Shown: positions 21,879-36,737 of the stretch, in pieces | How positions within the stretch are numbered: the stretch's first letter is position 1 | Layout of the letters: each line of letters opens with the position of its first letter | NCBI GenBank assembly: GCA_021234155.1 | Contig: JAJEKV010000061.1 | Location: 782,746 to 846,745, forward strand | Direction: 5' to 3' | Length of the DNA: 64,000 nucleotides | Source: Isoetes taiwanensis | Lineage: Eukaryota; Streptophyta; Lycopodiopsida; Isoetales; Isoetaceae | The notes under the pieces: generated by a model | What the model was told of the DNA's origin: nothing | What the model saw: the letters and a program-made list of their open reading frames with translations, nothing else | Database searches by the model: none | Translations under genes and position numbers: made by a program

Positions 21879-23288
21879 GATCGCCGTCGCGATCTAGTTG
21901 AGGACTGTCGGGCTTGTACAAGAGCACTCCGATGCTAAGACACGTTTGCTCCAATGCTAAAACACGTTTGCTACAATGCTGAGATATACTTGTTGAAAGC
22001 CGATGAAGATCGCCGTGGCGATCTAACTGAGGACATGGCGATCTAACTGAGGACATGAGCAGACCTATTCAAGCAACAGACATTAAATTAGTATTAGTTC
22101 GCTCTGACGAAGATCGCTGTCGCGATCGGCATGCGGCCAGGGTTTGAAAGACGTGAAGAATTGTCTGAAGAATTCTGTTTTCTGGAAAACAATTGACGAT
22201 TCGACTGGTTTGCCAGGTTGATATTTATGTTCTGAAATTCATTTCAGACAAGACACTACTTCACAAAGAATATAGTATACAAATGTGGGCCTCTTCTGCT
22301 CTCTAACTCGTTCATTTGATATAACAGAAGTCAAAATGGTATAGATGGGCTATACCATCTATACCATTAAAACAAAGTTTTAATAGTATAACTTGCCAGT
22401 TTACACTCTTCAGAGCACGCAGCAGTCGAAACAACAGGAAAATGCCTTCAAATATTCTAGATCGCCTTCCATTTCCGGTTGAACACCTCAAATGCCTCCA
22501 ATTCTAGACGATCGGCTTCGAAGACCTATTCAGTGCCTCAGAAGCCTCCTCTCCAAGTCCAATTTCAATGAATGGCTAATGTGGCCGTGTAGCTAGGTGA
22601 ATTGATTTTGAATTTCAAATTCAGGTAATTTCGGCGGGGCCTTTCCATGCGGTATTGTGACTGTCATTGTCCCATTTAAACTCGCGTGCCGTGAGTATCA
22701 AGTTGTCCTGCAAAGCGTCTGATGCCGTATTGCGAGTGTCATTATCTCATTTAAACTCACATGCCGTGACTAGTCTGTTCTCCTTTCCCCGGTTCCATGG
22801 TACATCAGAGAGAATAAAAGTGTCGATTCTGGCATTTTTAAGTATATTCTGGATCCGCCGCCAGAATTTATTGCGCCCGCCGAATTTATTGCGCCCGCCA
22901 GAAATTAAATTTATGGCCGTCATTATGACGGGCTATTAATGACCCCCATTCTATAAATTCACGAAAATTCCAGAACTCGGCTACATCTCGATCCAATTCA
23001 CGAGCGCCTACAGAAATTTTCGAGCGCCTTCGACAGCCGCCATGTTTTGCTCAACCGCCTTAGAAGAAGGTATTTTCCACAGCTTTTCACGACCACTGCT
23101 ATCGTTCTAGCATTAGTTGTCCTGTTTTGAGCAATCCATATGTTCAAAAGGATCGCGGCCACGATGTTCACGAGCAGTATTTCTTTATTTTCACAGTCTT
23201 CATGCTTGTGAGAATCGCGGCCGCGATTCTTTTCATCAGTAAATACAGTATAGTTTAAATGTATTGCTCACAACTATCGCGGGCGCGA
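21879..23288. repeat. Recurrent 16-bp palindromes GATCGC-N4-GCGATC
   Basis: Perfect or near-perfect copies occur at 21879-21894, 22008-22023, 22112-22127, 23151-23166 (imperfect), 23213-23228 (AATCGCGGCCGCGATT) and about 23275-23288 (partial). A weak one is at 24778-24793. The central four bases vary while the arms are kept. They are scattered, not tandem, and are concentrated around the methylase-like reading frame. Confidence 0.6.
22647..22772. repeat. Direct duplication of about 50 bp
   Basis: ATGCGGTATTGTGACTGTCATT...CATTTAAACTCGCGTGCCGTGA is followed about 74 bp later by ATGCCGTATTGCGAGTGTCATT...CATTTAAACTCACATGCCGTGA. No coding sense was recognised. Confidence 0.7.
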
Positions 23289-23352
23289 ACCTTTTGAGCA
23301 CTTTGAGGCAAGGGAACTGAAAGAGAAGAGGAACACCGTGCACCATGTCACC

Positions 23353-24680
23353 ATGTCAGGTATTCCTGTTTCTGCACCAGTGTGTGAGAATGCTACAATG
23401 ATTTTTATTGACATGCGTATTTCACGACGCTATGGGAAGTTAAGAAATACACAGATTTATTTAGCAGGATTGCAGGCATGACAAAAGACAAAGTTTATCA
23501 TATTGTCATGTTCCTTAGATCCACCCATTTGCCGAACTGCATGTACAGTCAAAGTCAGATTCAAGGTAGTTCTCACGTTTCCCTTGGGACTAATGAAGAA
23601 CAAGGCTGGGAGAGCAAAAAAAATATCAAGGAATTTCAGTATTACGTGGCCCATGTCACAATAAACAGAAGTGAGGCTCCTATGTTTCCTGTGAAGCCAA
23701 AACTTGAGCTACGGCTGACTCAGGTGACCAATGCACCAAAGAGCACGCCTCTTCCGAAATATCCATTAACTGGTGACGAGGAGGTGGGTATAAAAACAAA
23801 GAAAAAATATTTGGAGTATTTTACAGGTAAACCCAAGTTCTCTTGGACAGCAATGGATGGTGACTTCGTCCATAAGAGCCAGGCAAAGACATCGTATATT
23901 TACACAATGGTGAAGGAGTTGGTTCCACTGGACGATTGTGTCCTTGATTTTTTCTCGGCCGCCACAGCTTCGACAGTTGCTCTGATGTAAGGAAAACACA
24001 ATATTTTCTTTGAATATGACGATAAGGTATGTCGTTTCCTCAGATCTTTCTTTGAAACTTTAGAGAAGATGGCGCAGCCTGCAAAAGAAGAGGAAGAAGA
24101 AAATGCAATGCCAGATAAGCCAAGCAGTTCAGACATGCCAGACATCAAAATAACTCAAGAGACAGATCTTAGCAAGATGGATCAAATACTGGATGCTCTG
24201 GATCAGAAAAATTTCGAAGAGAGGTTACAGGAAACCAGGACACTACTAGAACAAACAGAAAAAACAACTGCTGAGCTCGATCCACAGTTCAAAAAGCTGG
24301 AGGCACTGAACAAAAATTTTGAGAAGATCCTGCCAGTGATTACATGTTATGTAGAAAAGCCACTTCATAATTTCGAATACATGGGAATGTCTGGTGACGC
24401 ATCTGGAAGTGGTAGACTAGATGGCGATCATTCATCAAAGAGATAGAAGTTGGTTCGCTCTACAGAATACTCTATGGCATTGGCGGATGAATTGTTGGAT
24501 AGTTCTCAGATATCAGGGCGTGTGCAAGAGATAGCTGTTGCAATGGATGTGGATATGCCGAATACTACAGGATATACAGAAATGGATACATCACAGACCA
24601 TTGCCGCAGGAAAGGAACACGTTAGAAGAATAACGGCGGAGCTTGGCGTAGATGTAGAGTCTGTGCAAGAAACTCAGTGA
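23353..24680 (+). pseudogene. ORF with DNA N-methyltransferase-like core, broken by stops
   Basis: One frame from 23478 to the stop at 24678 is interrupted only by TAA (23988) and TAG (24444). A short in-phase-shifted start (MSGIPVSAPV from 23353) precedes it, with a frameshift near 23460. Residues before the TAA read KTSYIYTMVKELVPLDDCVLDFFSAATASTVAL, and after it GKHNIFFEYDD. This resembles the C-terminal part of N4/N6 DNA methylases: a target-selection helix, then motif I VLDxFxGxGTTxxAL, then GxxxIxxExD. The glycines of motif I are replaced and no DPPY motif is seen. A Glu-rich coiled-coil tail follows. The function is not certain. It could be a transposon-borne methylase relic. Confidence 0.45.
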
Positions 24681-26340
24681 AAATATCAATTCATGAATAC
24701 TTTTTTTGTAATTATATTTTTTTGAAAATACATGCATTATGGTGTGTGTCAATTTTAATGAAACTATTTGTCTTAAGGATCGCAACCACGATTATTCCGA
24801 CAAGATTTGCCTTTTGTTTAGATTTAATATTAGTTAATTGCAAGCAGTAAACTCTTTATATTTTGCCTTGCTTTCTTGTCCAAACTTTCGCCATGGCGAT
24901 CTTTGGGAGCATTAGTGATGCTTTTGGACCCCCATATTTAATGTCATGACACGTAGAGGCTATAGTTGTACAGGTGATTTTTGGCGATTATAATTTCTTT
25001 AAGCTGGTTTACTAATTATTAACGCTTCATTCTGGTTGCATACAACCATTTTCTAGTTTGCCTGAGATGATCGTGACCTATTTCATTGTCAAACGAGAAA
25101 ATGAAATTTCTCTAATTAATGAAATCTTGCTTGATTGAGGAACTTTTTTGCTTGCATGTTGGTCTCTTGCTTCAAGATGTGTGCGCCGCGAATCTGGGAG
25201 GTAATCCGGCTTAGGGTTTTTGCTTATGTAATCTGGGAGGTAATCCATCTTAGGTCTACTGCCAAACCATGATTTGTTGTATGAGCTACCAAATCTTTCA
25301 AGCTTAATGCCTTTGTTGCTTGAGGATCTGCCGGATTTGAAGCTTAAGGCCTCTGTCGGATCTGCCCGATTTTTGAAGCTTAATGGTTTTTATCACTTAA
25401 GGCTTCTATTGCAGCACAGCATCTGGCCATCCTCTCTTGCACCTGTAATCAGCCATGCAGAAGATGGGGAAAGCCGAAGCTACAGATATTTTTAGAACAG
25501 GGATGTCTATCCATGTTCGATGCAGACATAGGGGATTTCCTACAGAAACAAGAGATTTTCTTGCAACAATGGAATGAAACATTAAACGTTTTTGAAGCTT
25601 GAAATTTGATTTTTAAATGAATGCAACTAAAAATGGAAATGCATGTAACTGAATGAGGATAGAAACAATAGATTGAACCCTAGGTGAACTTTACGTATGG
25701 TTGCATGATGTTATAGAAGGGGCCACTCCTATTTCTGCCTATTCATGTTACTACTATGGTAGCAGCAGGAATCTTTCTCGTGGCTCGAATGTTCCCGATA
25801 ATTTTGTTGTACGATGTATATCGCGCTTAGGATGTTCCTATTTGCAGAACTAGAACCAAAGCATTATTGCATTTAGGATGTTCCTGTTTGCAGAACCAAG
25901 GCATAGTTGTTCCTGCATCTGTCAACAACAAAGGAGCCTACATATGTAGGTGAAGCCAAATGTAAACAAATGTAAACGAGATCTCAATTTTTGCATTGTA
26001 ACTAGTACGGCCGTGGCTGAGGCCATTCCAGCCGATTCACTTCTAAACCTAAAGCAAATAAAGATTGAAGACCAACAATTCAAAAGCATGCCTTGTAGGC
26101 CTAGTGGCTTTTTGCATTATCTAGCATCCTTTAGATATGGTCTTTTTTTTATGCTGGGTTCACATACACAGATTGCCGCAGGACGGCTGAGTCCTTGCTG
26201 AACTTGGGTTGAGCCAAAAGAAATTCAGCCCCATTATGAGAGTTTAGCTGTCGTCGGATGCTACCCGTGTGGCTGATTCAGCTGGACGTATTTGAAGCAG
26301 CACGGAATCAGCAGCTTCCATCTGCTGACCCAAAAAATTA
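24681..26340. other. Anonymous sequence with small direct repeats
   Basis: No gene seen. Short duplications are present: AATCTGGGAGGTAATCC at about 25189 and 25230, GATCTGCC(C/G)GATTT...GAAGCTTAA near 25325-25385, and TTAGGATGTTCCT(A/G)TTTGCAGAAC at about 25826 and 25871. Confidence 0.4.
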
Positions 26341-26398
26341 TCATGTGAACGGCCCTTTACTCTACGCCAAAAATCTTAAGGGCCGCATTAATGTGCTA

Positions 26399-26491
26399 GG
26401 GAGCCTGCCGGCTGTCGAGGTTTCCGGCGCCGCGAGCGGCGCCGCCGCCTGCCGGTTTACTGCCGGAAACCTCGACAGCCGGCAGGCTCCC
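26399..26491. repeat. Perfect 30-bp GC-rich inverted repeat with 33-bp loop
   Basis: Bases 26399-26428 (GGGAGCCTGCCGGCTGTCGA...) are the exact reverse complement of 26462-26491. The loop is itself GC-rich (GCCGCGAGCGGCGCCGCC). The surrounding DNA is ordinary AT-rich sequence. Confidence 0.95.
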
Positions 26492-27345
26492 TCACGTAAA
26501 CCGCCGGGAGTCGAAAATTCCGGTGACGTGGCCGACAAATTTTTTTTTTTTTCTAGCTATTTATTTTTCTCCTTTTCTCGTGCGACGATGGCGGAGTTCC
26601 GGAGCTTCGAGCATGGCGATCTTCGTCGTCGCCGAGGCGCTTGCTAATCTGTTTGCTTTTCCTTGCTGCTGGAGCTTAGGGCTAACGCTGGAGCGATTAT
26701 TTGTTTTAAATGGAGGAGTTTCTTAATTTTTTTGCTCAACCTTGATTCTGGAGGTTCTTTCAGATCTTTATCTTCGATTTTTCTTCTATTCTTGAAGTTT
26801 CTCCATGATATCTCTGATTTCTATAGGTTCTTGCGATTTTTGGTTGGCCTGCCTATGGTGCCTGTATCCGACGTTAAAGAACTAGATTTAGATGGTATAA
26901 TGGAGGAAATATGCAGATATATGTCTGTCAGAAAGTTTATGCCGTGATTAACTTCCGGCGGATGCAACCCCTAGAAATATCTTGGGCTTCACAATTTGTT
27001 ATTTGGGGTTCAGATCTTATCTGGTAGCAGAAGCAGGGGAAGAAGCTGGTTGCTGCATGCATTTTTGGTAAGGCATGCATTTTTTGGTAACTCTACTCTG
27101 TTTGGCATCGTCTATCTCCTCTACAGAAAGGGATTCACAATTTGTTTTGATCTGTAAAGTTGAAATTGTTGATTTGTTGATAAGAGAATGATTAATTATG
27201 AATACTCTATTTTCTGTGTCACTACAAAGATTTCTTGTACCTGTTTTTATTTTGGCGGCACTCTAAGCGGCGCCGCCGATAAACCTCAGGACCAAAAAAT
27301 ACCCATTTTAAACAAATAGTACCGGCGGTTTACGTCAAAAGTCAT
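26492..27345. other. Possible non-autonomous element or captured sequence
   Basis: ACGTAAACCGCCGG at about 26494-26507 recurs inverted as CCGGCGGTTTACGT at about 27324-27337, and GGCGGCGCCGC-like text is found near both ends. Between them is a CT-rich leader, an ATG at 26588 (MAEFRSFEHGDL, short frame) and another frame ending VKELDLDGIMEEICRYM at about 26940. This arrangement could be a MULE-like or foldback element carrying a gene piece. No product is recognised. Confidence 0.25.
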
Positions 27346-27619
27346 GTATATTGATTCATCAAAACCAACAGAAATCAATAAATTAGCGGGTCATCATCAC
27401 ATTAATAGTTCCCACGAGAATCTGCAGGTCATGGGACAGTTTCCCACACTTACGGGATTTCAAAATTTGCAGCAGTTAATGCTTGTGAATGGTAAAATTG
27501 GTAATTTCCAAAATCATGGGGAGCCTCTTTCCCCAGGACAGTCAAAATTTGTCGAGAAAATTTCCGGCTAGAAAAAACTTTCGTATCTTTCTGTCTGTAC
27601 AAACCATTCCATAGTCTGG

Positions 27620-31446
<3,827 letters not shown>

Positions 31447-31499
31447 ATGCTCATTTAACGGCCATTGGAGGCAGCTCTGCAAACACAATTGAATACAAA

Positions 31500-33460
31500 T
31501 TGATGGTGGTTGAAGTGCATTGGGGCAAGAGTGGCCACCTATTCTGCTGTACCGTTGGTCTCGTGTCCATGCCCAAGTCCTCTCCGGCGGCCTAGGTTTT
31601 GGGGTTTGGGAAGGTCAAAATGTTCCGAGTCTCCGGGAATTGGTCTTTGCCATGTTGTCAGAGGGCTATAACGACTTCGAAATTTGTTGTCAGCTCGTTA
31701 ACGACCAAAATCTTGGACAAAATTTAATTCAAAGTGTTATTGCGTGCTAGCGAGGATAGGAAAATAGATCATAGCACGCCCTTGCCTCATTTTCTTGAGT
31801 TTGAGTCTCCTTTATCATCAAAACCCAGAAAAAATTTTCAATTCCAACCTGTTGGTTTATAATGTTCCCCGAAATTTGCCCAACACAACACATGACAGTC
31901 ACTCACATTTGCCACTAGACTCGAATCACGCATTGAAAACTAAAAGACAAAAGATTTGATTGCCAACACCACAAACAAAGACTAGAAGACAAACCATTTT
32001 TTCCATAACAAGGCAAACAACCATCATTATATTCCAATGCCCAAAAGTCGAGTATCTTGGAAGTACGCTCCAACTTCTTAAAAGAATAAGAGTTCTTTTG
32101 CCAATTGAGCCAAAATTTGGTGGAGGGAATCATTAGAAAGAGTCTAAAATTTAGTGGAGGATATCACTAGGAAAGGTCTTTTTTGCTTCAAGTGGGCTTG
32201 CCATAGGCAGAGTAGCGCCCACTTTATTGGCTCCCGAAATTGACTCATCAGGCCAACCGGGTTCTCCCAAGCGAACCCCAGAAATTCGCCCAGGCGAACC
32301 CCATGCATTCGCCCATTGGGATTTCATTGTGATTGTAGAGCGCTTGTAGAGCTCGTTGACAGCAAGGCGAGATGGCCTATCTATCTACAATGTTATTTAA
32401 TCTTCTAAAGGTTTATAATGTTTCCCCAAGTCCATTCTTTTTGCTCTAGTCAAGTCCAAACATCGCGCATAATGTTTATCCTTTCTTGGACATTTGAGGA
32501 GGCAAACACAAAGCATGATGGGAAAATTGGCATAGGAACGTCAAAGCCTTGTACAAAAGCACAAAATGCTCCTAAAAAATATGACACTTCCCATGTGTCA
32601 TATTTTCCCTTGGCATTTTGTGATAGAAACATTTCTTAAGTTGTGTAAATTCAGGGTAGAGTTGCGACTGTGTTCTAACATTTTAGATATATTCTAACCT
32701 TTTAGATAGATTTTGGACCTTCCTTTCTACATTCTATCCTCTAGACCTTCCATTATTTGGCAATATCTTGTTCGCTAGTGATTCTATATAGGTGCAAGTT
32801 TAAGGGGACACAATACAAGCTTAATCCCATGGTTTAAGTTTATCTGCAATACAAAGGATGTGGAAATACAAGGCCTTCATAAAACCTTACCTTTGATCTA
32901 TAGGGATAGGATTGTGAACTGCCAAAATGGGTGCACTGTCGAACACAAATATCTTCCCACTTAGTTCGAAATAGCAACTAAGAACCGAATGAGTATATCC
33001 TACTCTGTTCCAACTCGGTTTTCCATAACGGATAAGGAAGACTTTGTTACAAAAGGGATGGAGGTCTACAAAAGGGATGGTGGTCTACATCCGATCCAGC
33101 CCCATCCGAGTAACCTTAGCCTTTGCAAGAAGTAAATACTACATTACAATTAATTAGCATGTGAGCATTTTCGACAAAGAATACAACAGGAATGAACAGT
33201 GTTCCATTCAAATGGGAAATTCCTAACTTATAGTTGAATTTGTGCACATGACAGAGATTATTTTAGGCTGGTTTAGCTTGCAACCAAAGATTATTTTCAG
33301 GCTGGATGTGTGCACCTTATATATTCCCAAGTCCAAGCTGACCATTTTGGTTTCTTCCCCAACTGCAAGTTTACCAGGTTAGTTACCCACGAGGATAATG
33401 TTAACATCCAATACAATGTCAAAACATTTGACACACAAGGGCGGCCAATAGGTACAATGG
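31500..33460. other. Anonymous sequence upstream of the TGT gene
   Basis: Contains the presumed TGT promoter just above 31446, without a clear TATA box that I can pin down. No other gene, RNA or transposon ends were recognised. The open frame at 31520-31750 has no domain. Confidence 0.35.
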
Positions 33461-33462
33461 AA

Positions 33463-33560
33463 ATTTTTCCCTCCTTGTACTCTATCACGCCATAGTTGCA
33501 TGTCAATTCCAGAACAGTTGTTTTATCCTCTGGCCCATAACCGAGCATTGCTATTGTATA
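33463..33560 (-). pseudogene. Glyoxalase I second-domain exon fragment
   Basis: After a plausible acceptor (TTATGTAG) the minus strand reads YTIAMLGYGPEDKTTVLELT followed by CNYGVIEYKEG. This matches the second-domain block of plant Ni-type lactoylglutathione lyase (MLGYGPEDKxxVLELTYNYGVTEY). The next residues expected in the family (NAYAQ) are absent and the reading loses similarity. No adjoining exon was found. Another glyoxalase I fragment lies at 39.2-39.5 kb on the same strand. Confidence 0.7.
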
Positions 33561-34074
33561 CTACATAATGGAAACCACAACATGCATTTACATGGTGCAC
33601 AAACAATGAGCTGCAAGAACATTAACAAATATGGAAGCTCCTTCCTTTTGCCTTAATAAGCTCTAACTAGAAACGTGTGCCCGGCAATGCCGGGCATTAG
33701 TCATGAGCAGATGGAATGGGCGAATGTAATGGAGTGCATCGATCTGTTAAAATGGGTTGGGTAGATTGTAATGGAGTGCAGAATGTACGCTAAATATAAT
33801 GGGGGTAGTCAACATGATTATAATCAAAATGAGTTCGAAAATCAGTCTTTCATATTTGTAGATAATACTCATTTTACGCCGGAGATATGTAGAGATAATA
33901 TATGTGGTTCTGTGTTCTACAACTAACATCGCATGCATGTAAAGCGTTCTACGAATAGAGATCGTCGCCCTAGCTATTATTGTAGTGTGGCCAGCAATTC
34001 TAGACATATGTATAGGTGTGAGTATCTATAGGCTTTGGATGAAGGTTGGTAGTTGACAATATAGATACTGGCAA

Positions 34075-34245
34075 TGCCACATGTGATGTAAGGGCACATG
34101 CCTACGTGTGAATGTTAAACACAACGTTTAGAAACTATTTATCTGATTTTATTAACAAATGCCGATGTACATGCCTATGTGTGAATGTAGAATACAACGT
34201 TTAGAAACTATTTTATCTGATTTTATTAACAAATGTCAATGTATA
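34075..34245. repeat. Tandem duplication, about 75-80 bp
   Basis: CATGCC TACGTGTGAATGT...CAACGTTTAGAAACTATTT(T)ATCTGATTTTATTAACAAATG occurs twice in a row with few differences. Confidence 0.8.
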
Positions 34246-34284
34246 TTAACGTATAGCTAGTTTTATTAATATTCTGATGTACCA

Positions 34285-34620
34285 GGTGGTTGACTACATT
34301 TTAAATATCGAATGGAAATGATAAACATGGGGTGGTTGACTACATTTTAAATATCGAATCGAAATGATAAACATGGGAACGCCATTTCTAGATTTGGGAA
34401 AAAACTAAAAAGATAGCTAATCACTTATTTACATGAGTATGTATCTAGGTTCTGTCGATGTTGAAAATGAGGGAGTGACTACATTTTAAATATCGAATCT
34501 AAATGATAAACATAGGAACGCCATTTCTAGATTTGGAAAAAAACTAAAAAGATAGTTTATCACTTATCTTACATGAGTATATACCTAGATTGTGTCGATG
34601 TTGAAAATGAGAGAGTGTTC
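34285..34620. repeat. Nested tandem duplications
   Basis: GACTACATTTTAAATATCGAAT...AAATGATAAACAT occurs three times (about 34290, 34333, 34477). The last two begin a longer unit of about 145 bp that includes GAACGCCATTTCTAGATTTGG and TGTCGATGTTGAAAATGAG. Confidence 0.85.
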
Positions 34621-36000
34621 TTTGTAGATAAAGATTCTTAACAATGACATTGCAAGGGTGACAAATAATTCCCTAGATCGAAACGTGGTAAAAATATAGT
34701 TTTATTCATCTTGGGATTTTGTTGGAAGCTTCATATACCAGATAGCAATTTTGATACAGACATATAAATTGATTGCCTGAACAATCCGTTCTTCACATTT
34801 CATAAAGGCAACCAAATATAGATTATTTATTGCAGCTACATGTATATATAATAGAGGATACTTGGAACATAAAGCAAAAAACAGATAAAGAAGAAGGCAA
34901 TCACATTGATTGATTCTGACTACAAAGGCACAACAAAGAGAGATTGGCAAATGCTAGATAATTAACATCTCATCCAACAGAGTAAGAATAAAATATCTTA
35001 AAACAAAATCAAGAATCTGTTTACCCAAAAATTCAGCATGTAATGGCGAGAGGATTTCTGCAATGGCACTCATAAACAATGTTATGGCACATTTTCTACT
35101 CATAAACGTTGTCGTTCTTGCAAGATGGGTTTTAACATAAAGAATCCAGAAAATATGTCATGTAATACTTGAAGAACTGTGTGGACTGAACCTTCATCGT
35201 TACCTACAACTGAATAATTGCTGTACAACCATGTAAAAAGGCCATGGCTCTATATGGCAAGCTAAATGTTGATTTTGCATATAAGCCTGCAAAAACAAAT
35301 CATACACACAGATGCTATGCTATTCAAAAGCCTGATACATTCAAATGCTATTCAAAATAAAATTAGCATGCTATCAACAGATAAAGCTTGAAAACTTTCT
35401 GAAAGCCACCACAAATAGCAGCGTACACCAAAACACCAAAGAATCTGTAGAATAGACTTGATTTGAAGGGATCAAAGCTCGGCTTGGAATCTGTGCTCGG
35501 TTTTAGTGTTGATGTTTGTGCTTGGAATCTGCAGTTAGATGTCTCATCAAATAATGTGTTCACTAACATTGCTATTTGTATCTTCAAATTTAGAGTACAT
35601 GAGACCCTCTGTTAGGACCAAGGACATCACAACAGTAGTACCCTAGATAGCCAATCCTACAGAATGGCAATCAAGCATTGGGGATTTGGATCTTGGGAAC
35701 GTCAAAATAGCAATGGAGCAGAAAGACGGGAGGGCAGAATATGAACATGTCAAATCATGGAGGGAAAGCATGGAATGGACATGGCAATCTCGGAGGGATG
35801 GCTACACTTATCATTGTTTATTTAAATGGAAAGCATAATACAAAAAGATGCATAACTTATAGCAAAGCAAATGCCACAATATGGCTCAACCCCAAGCATA
35901 GACTTGTGTGCATGGAGCATTTAAAGGTATTAATGCTCTTCTTCAAAAAAACATCCCAAGTCTCCAGCCACCTGCACTTGCTGCATGGTCTTGAAACAGG
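34621..36000. other. Anonymous sequence
   Basis: No gene recognised. The minus-strand open frame at 35363-35587 and the plus-strand frame at 35741-36046 have no domain support. Confidence 0.35.
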
Positions 36001-36310
36001 AAGAGAAAATATCAATGCTTACCATGTGAAATGCTTAGGTGAATGAATTTTATCATTATCTACTCAAGACTCCATAATTCCGTACCCCTGTCTGCATAAT
36101 CTCATAAATTTGTCTGCAAAGCTTGTTTGGGCAAGAGCAAACGTATGAAAGAGTCCAACAACCTCTCACAAATGGGCATATGCAAAACAGAGAAATATAA
36201 TGTCCAAATTGTTTGGACATAAAAAAGAAACACAAAGAGAAAATATCCATGCTTATCATTTGAAATGCTTAGGATGACTGGATTTTATCATTATCTACTC
36301 AATACTCCAC
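36000..36310. repeat. Direct repeat of about 75 bp, copies 234 bp apart
   Basis: AAGAGAAAATAT(C)AATGCTTACC...AAATGCTTAGG...TTTTATCATTATCTACTCAA at about 36000-36072 recurs at about 36234-36310 with a few substitutions. Confidence 0.75.
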
Positions 36311-36737
36311 TGCATAATCTCATACCTAAGCTTGTTTGGGAAAAATACATGGTGATGTAAGCTCAAAACAATTTCGGCAAGCTTTCAGCTGGTCTCCAAC
36401 TTGACTGTTTCAGGAGAGGGAAAAAGGTTCAGCATCGAGTTTGATAGACCTTATGCCAGCATGCATATGAGGTTATTCTAAGACATGAGTTACCTACCCA
36501 CCGTTACCATGTCTTATTCAGCTCTGCAAACATGACAGATTATAATCTGTTTGCCTTTCTTTACGTATCTTCAAATCCACTGTTTCCGTTATCCATAGTT
36601 TCAACAGTTTCACTATTTACCTATCCAACTGTTCCTACTGCTGCCAAAGAAGCATCTTGTAATTTTATTCAACAAACCCAACTCCTTAGATCTCGCATCT
36701 TTAATGAACATCTCCTGAAGAGGGGCTCATGAATCAA

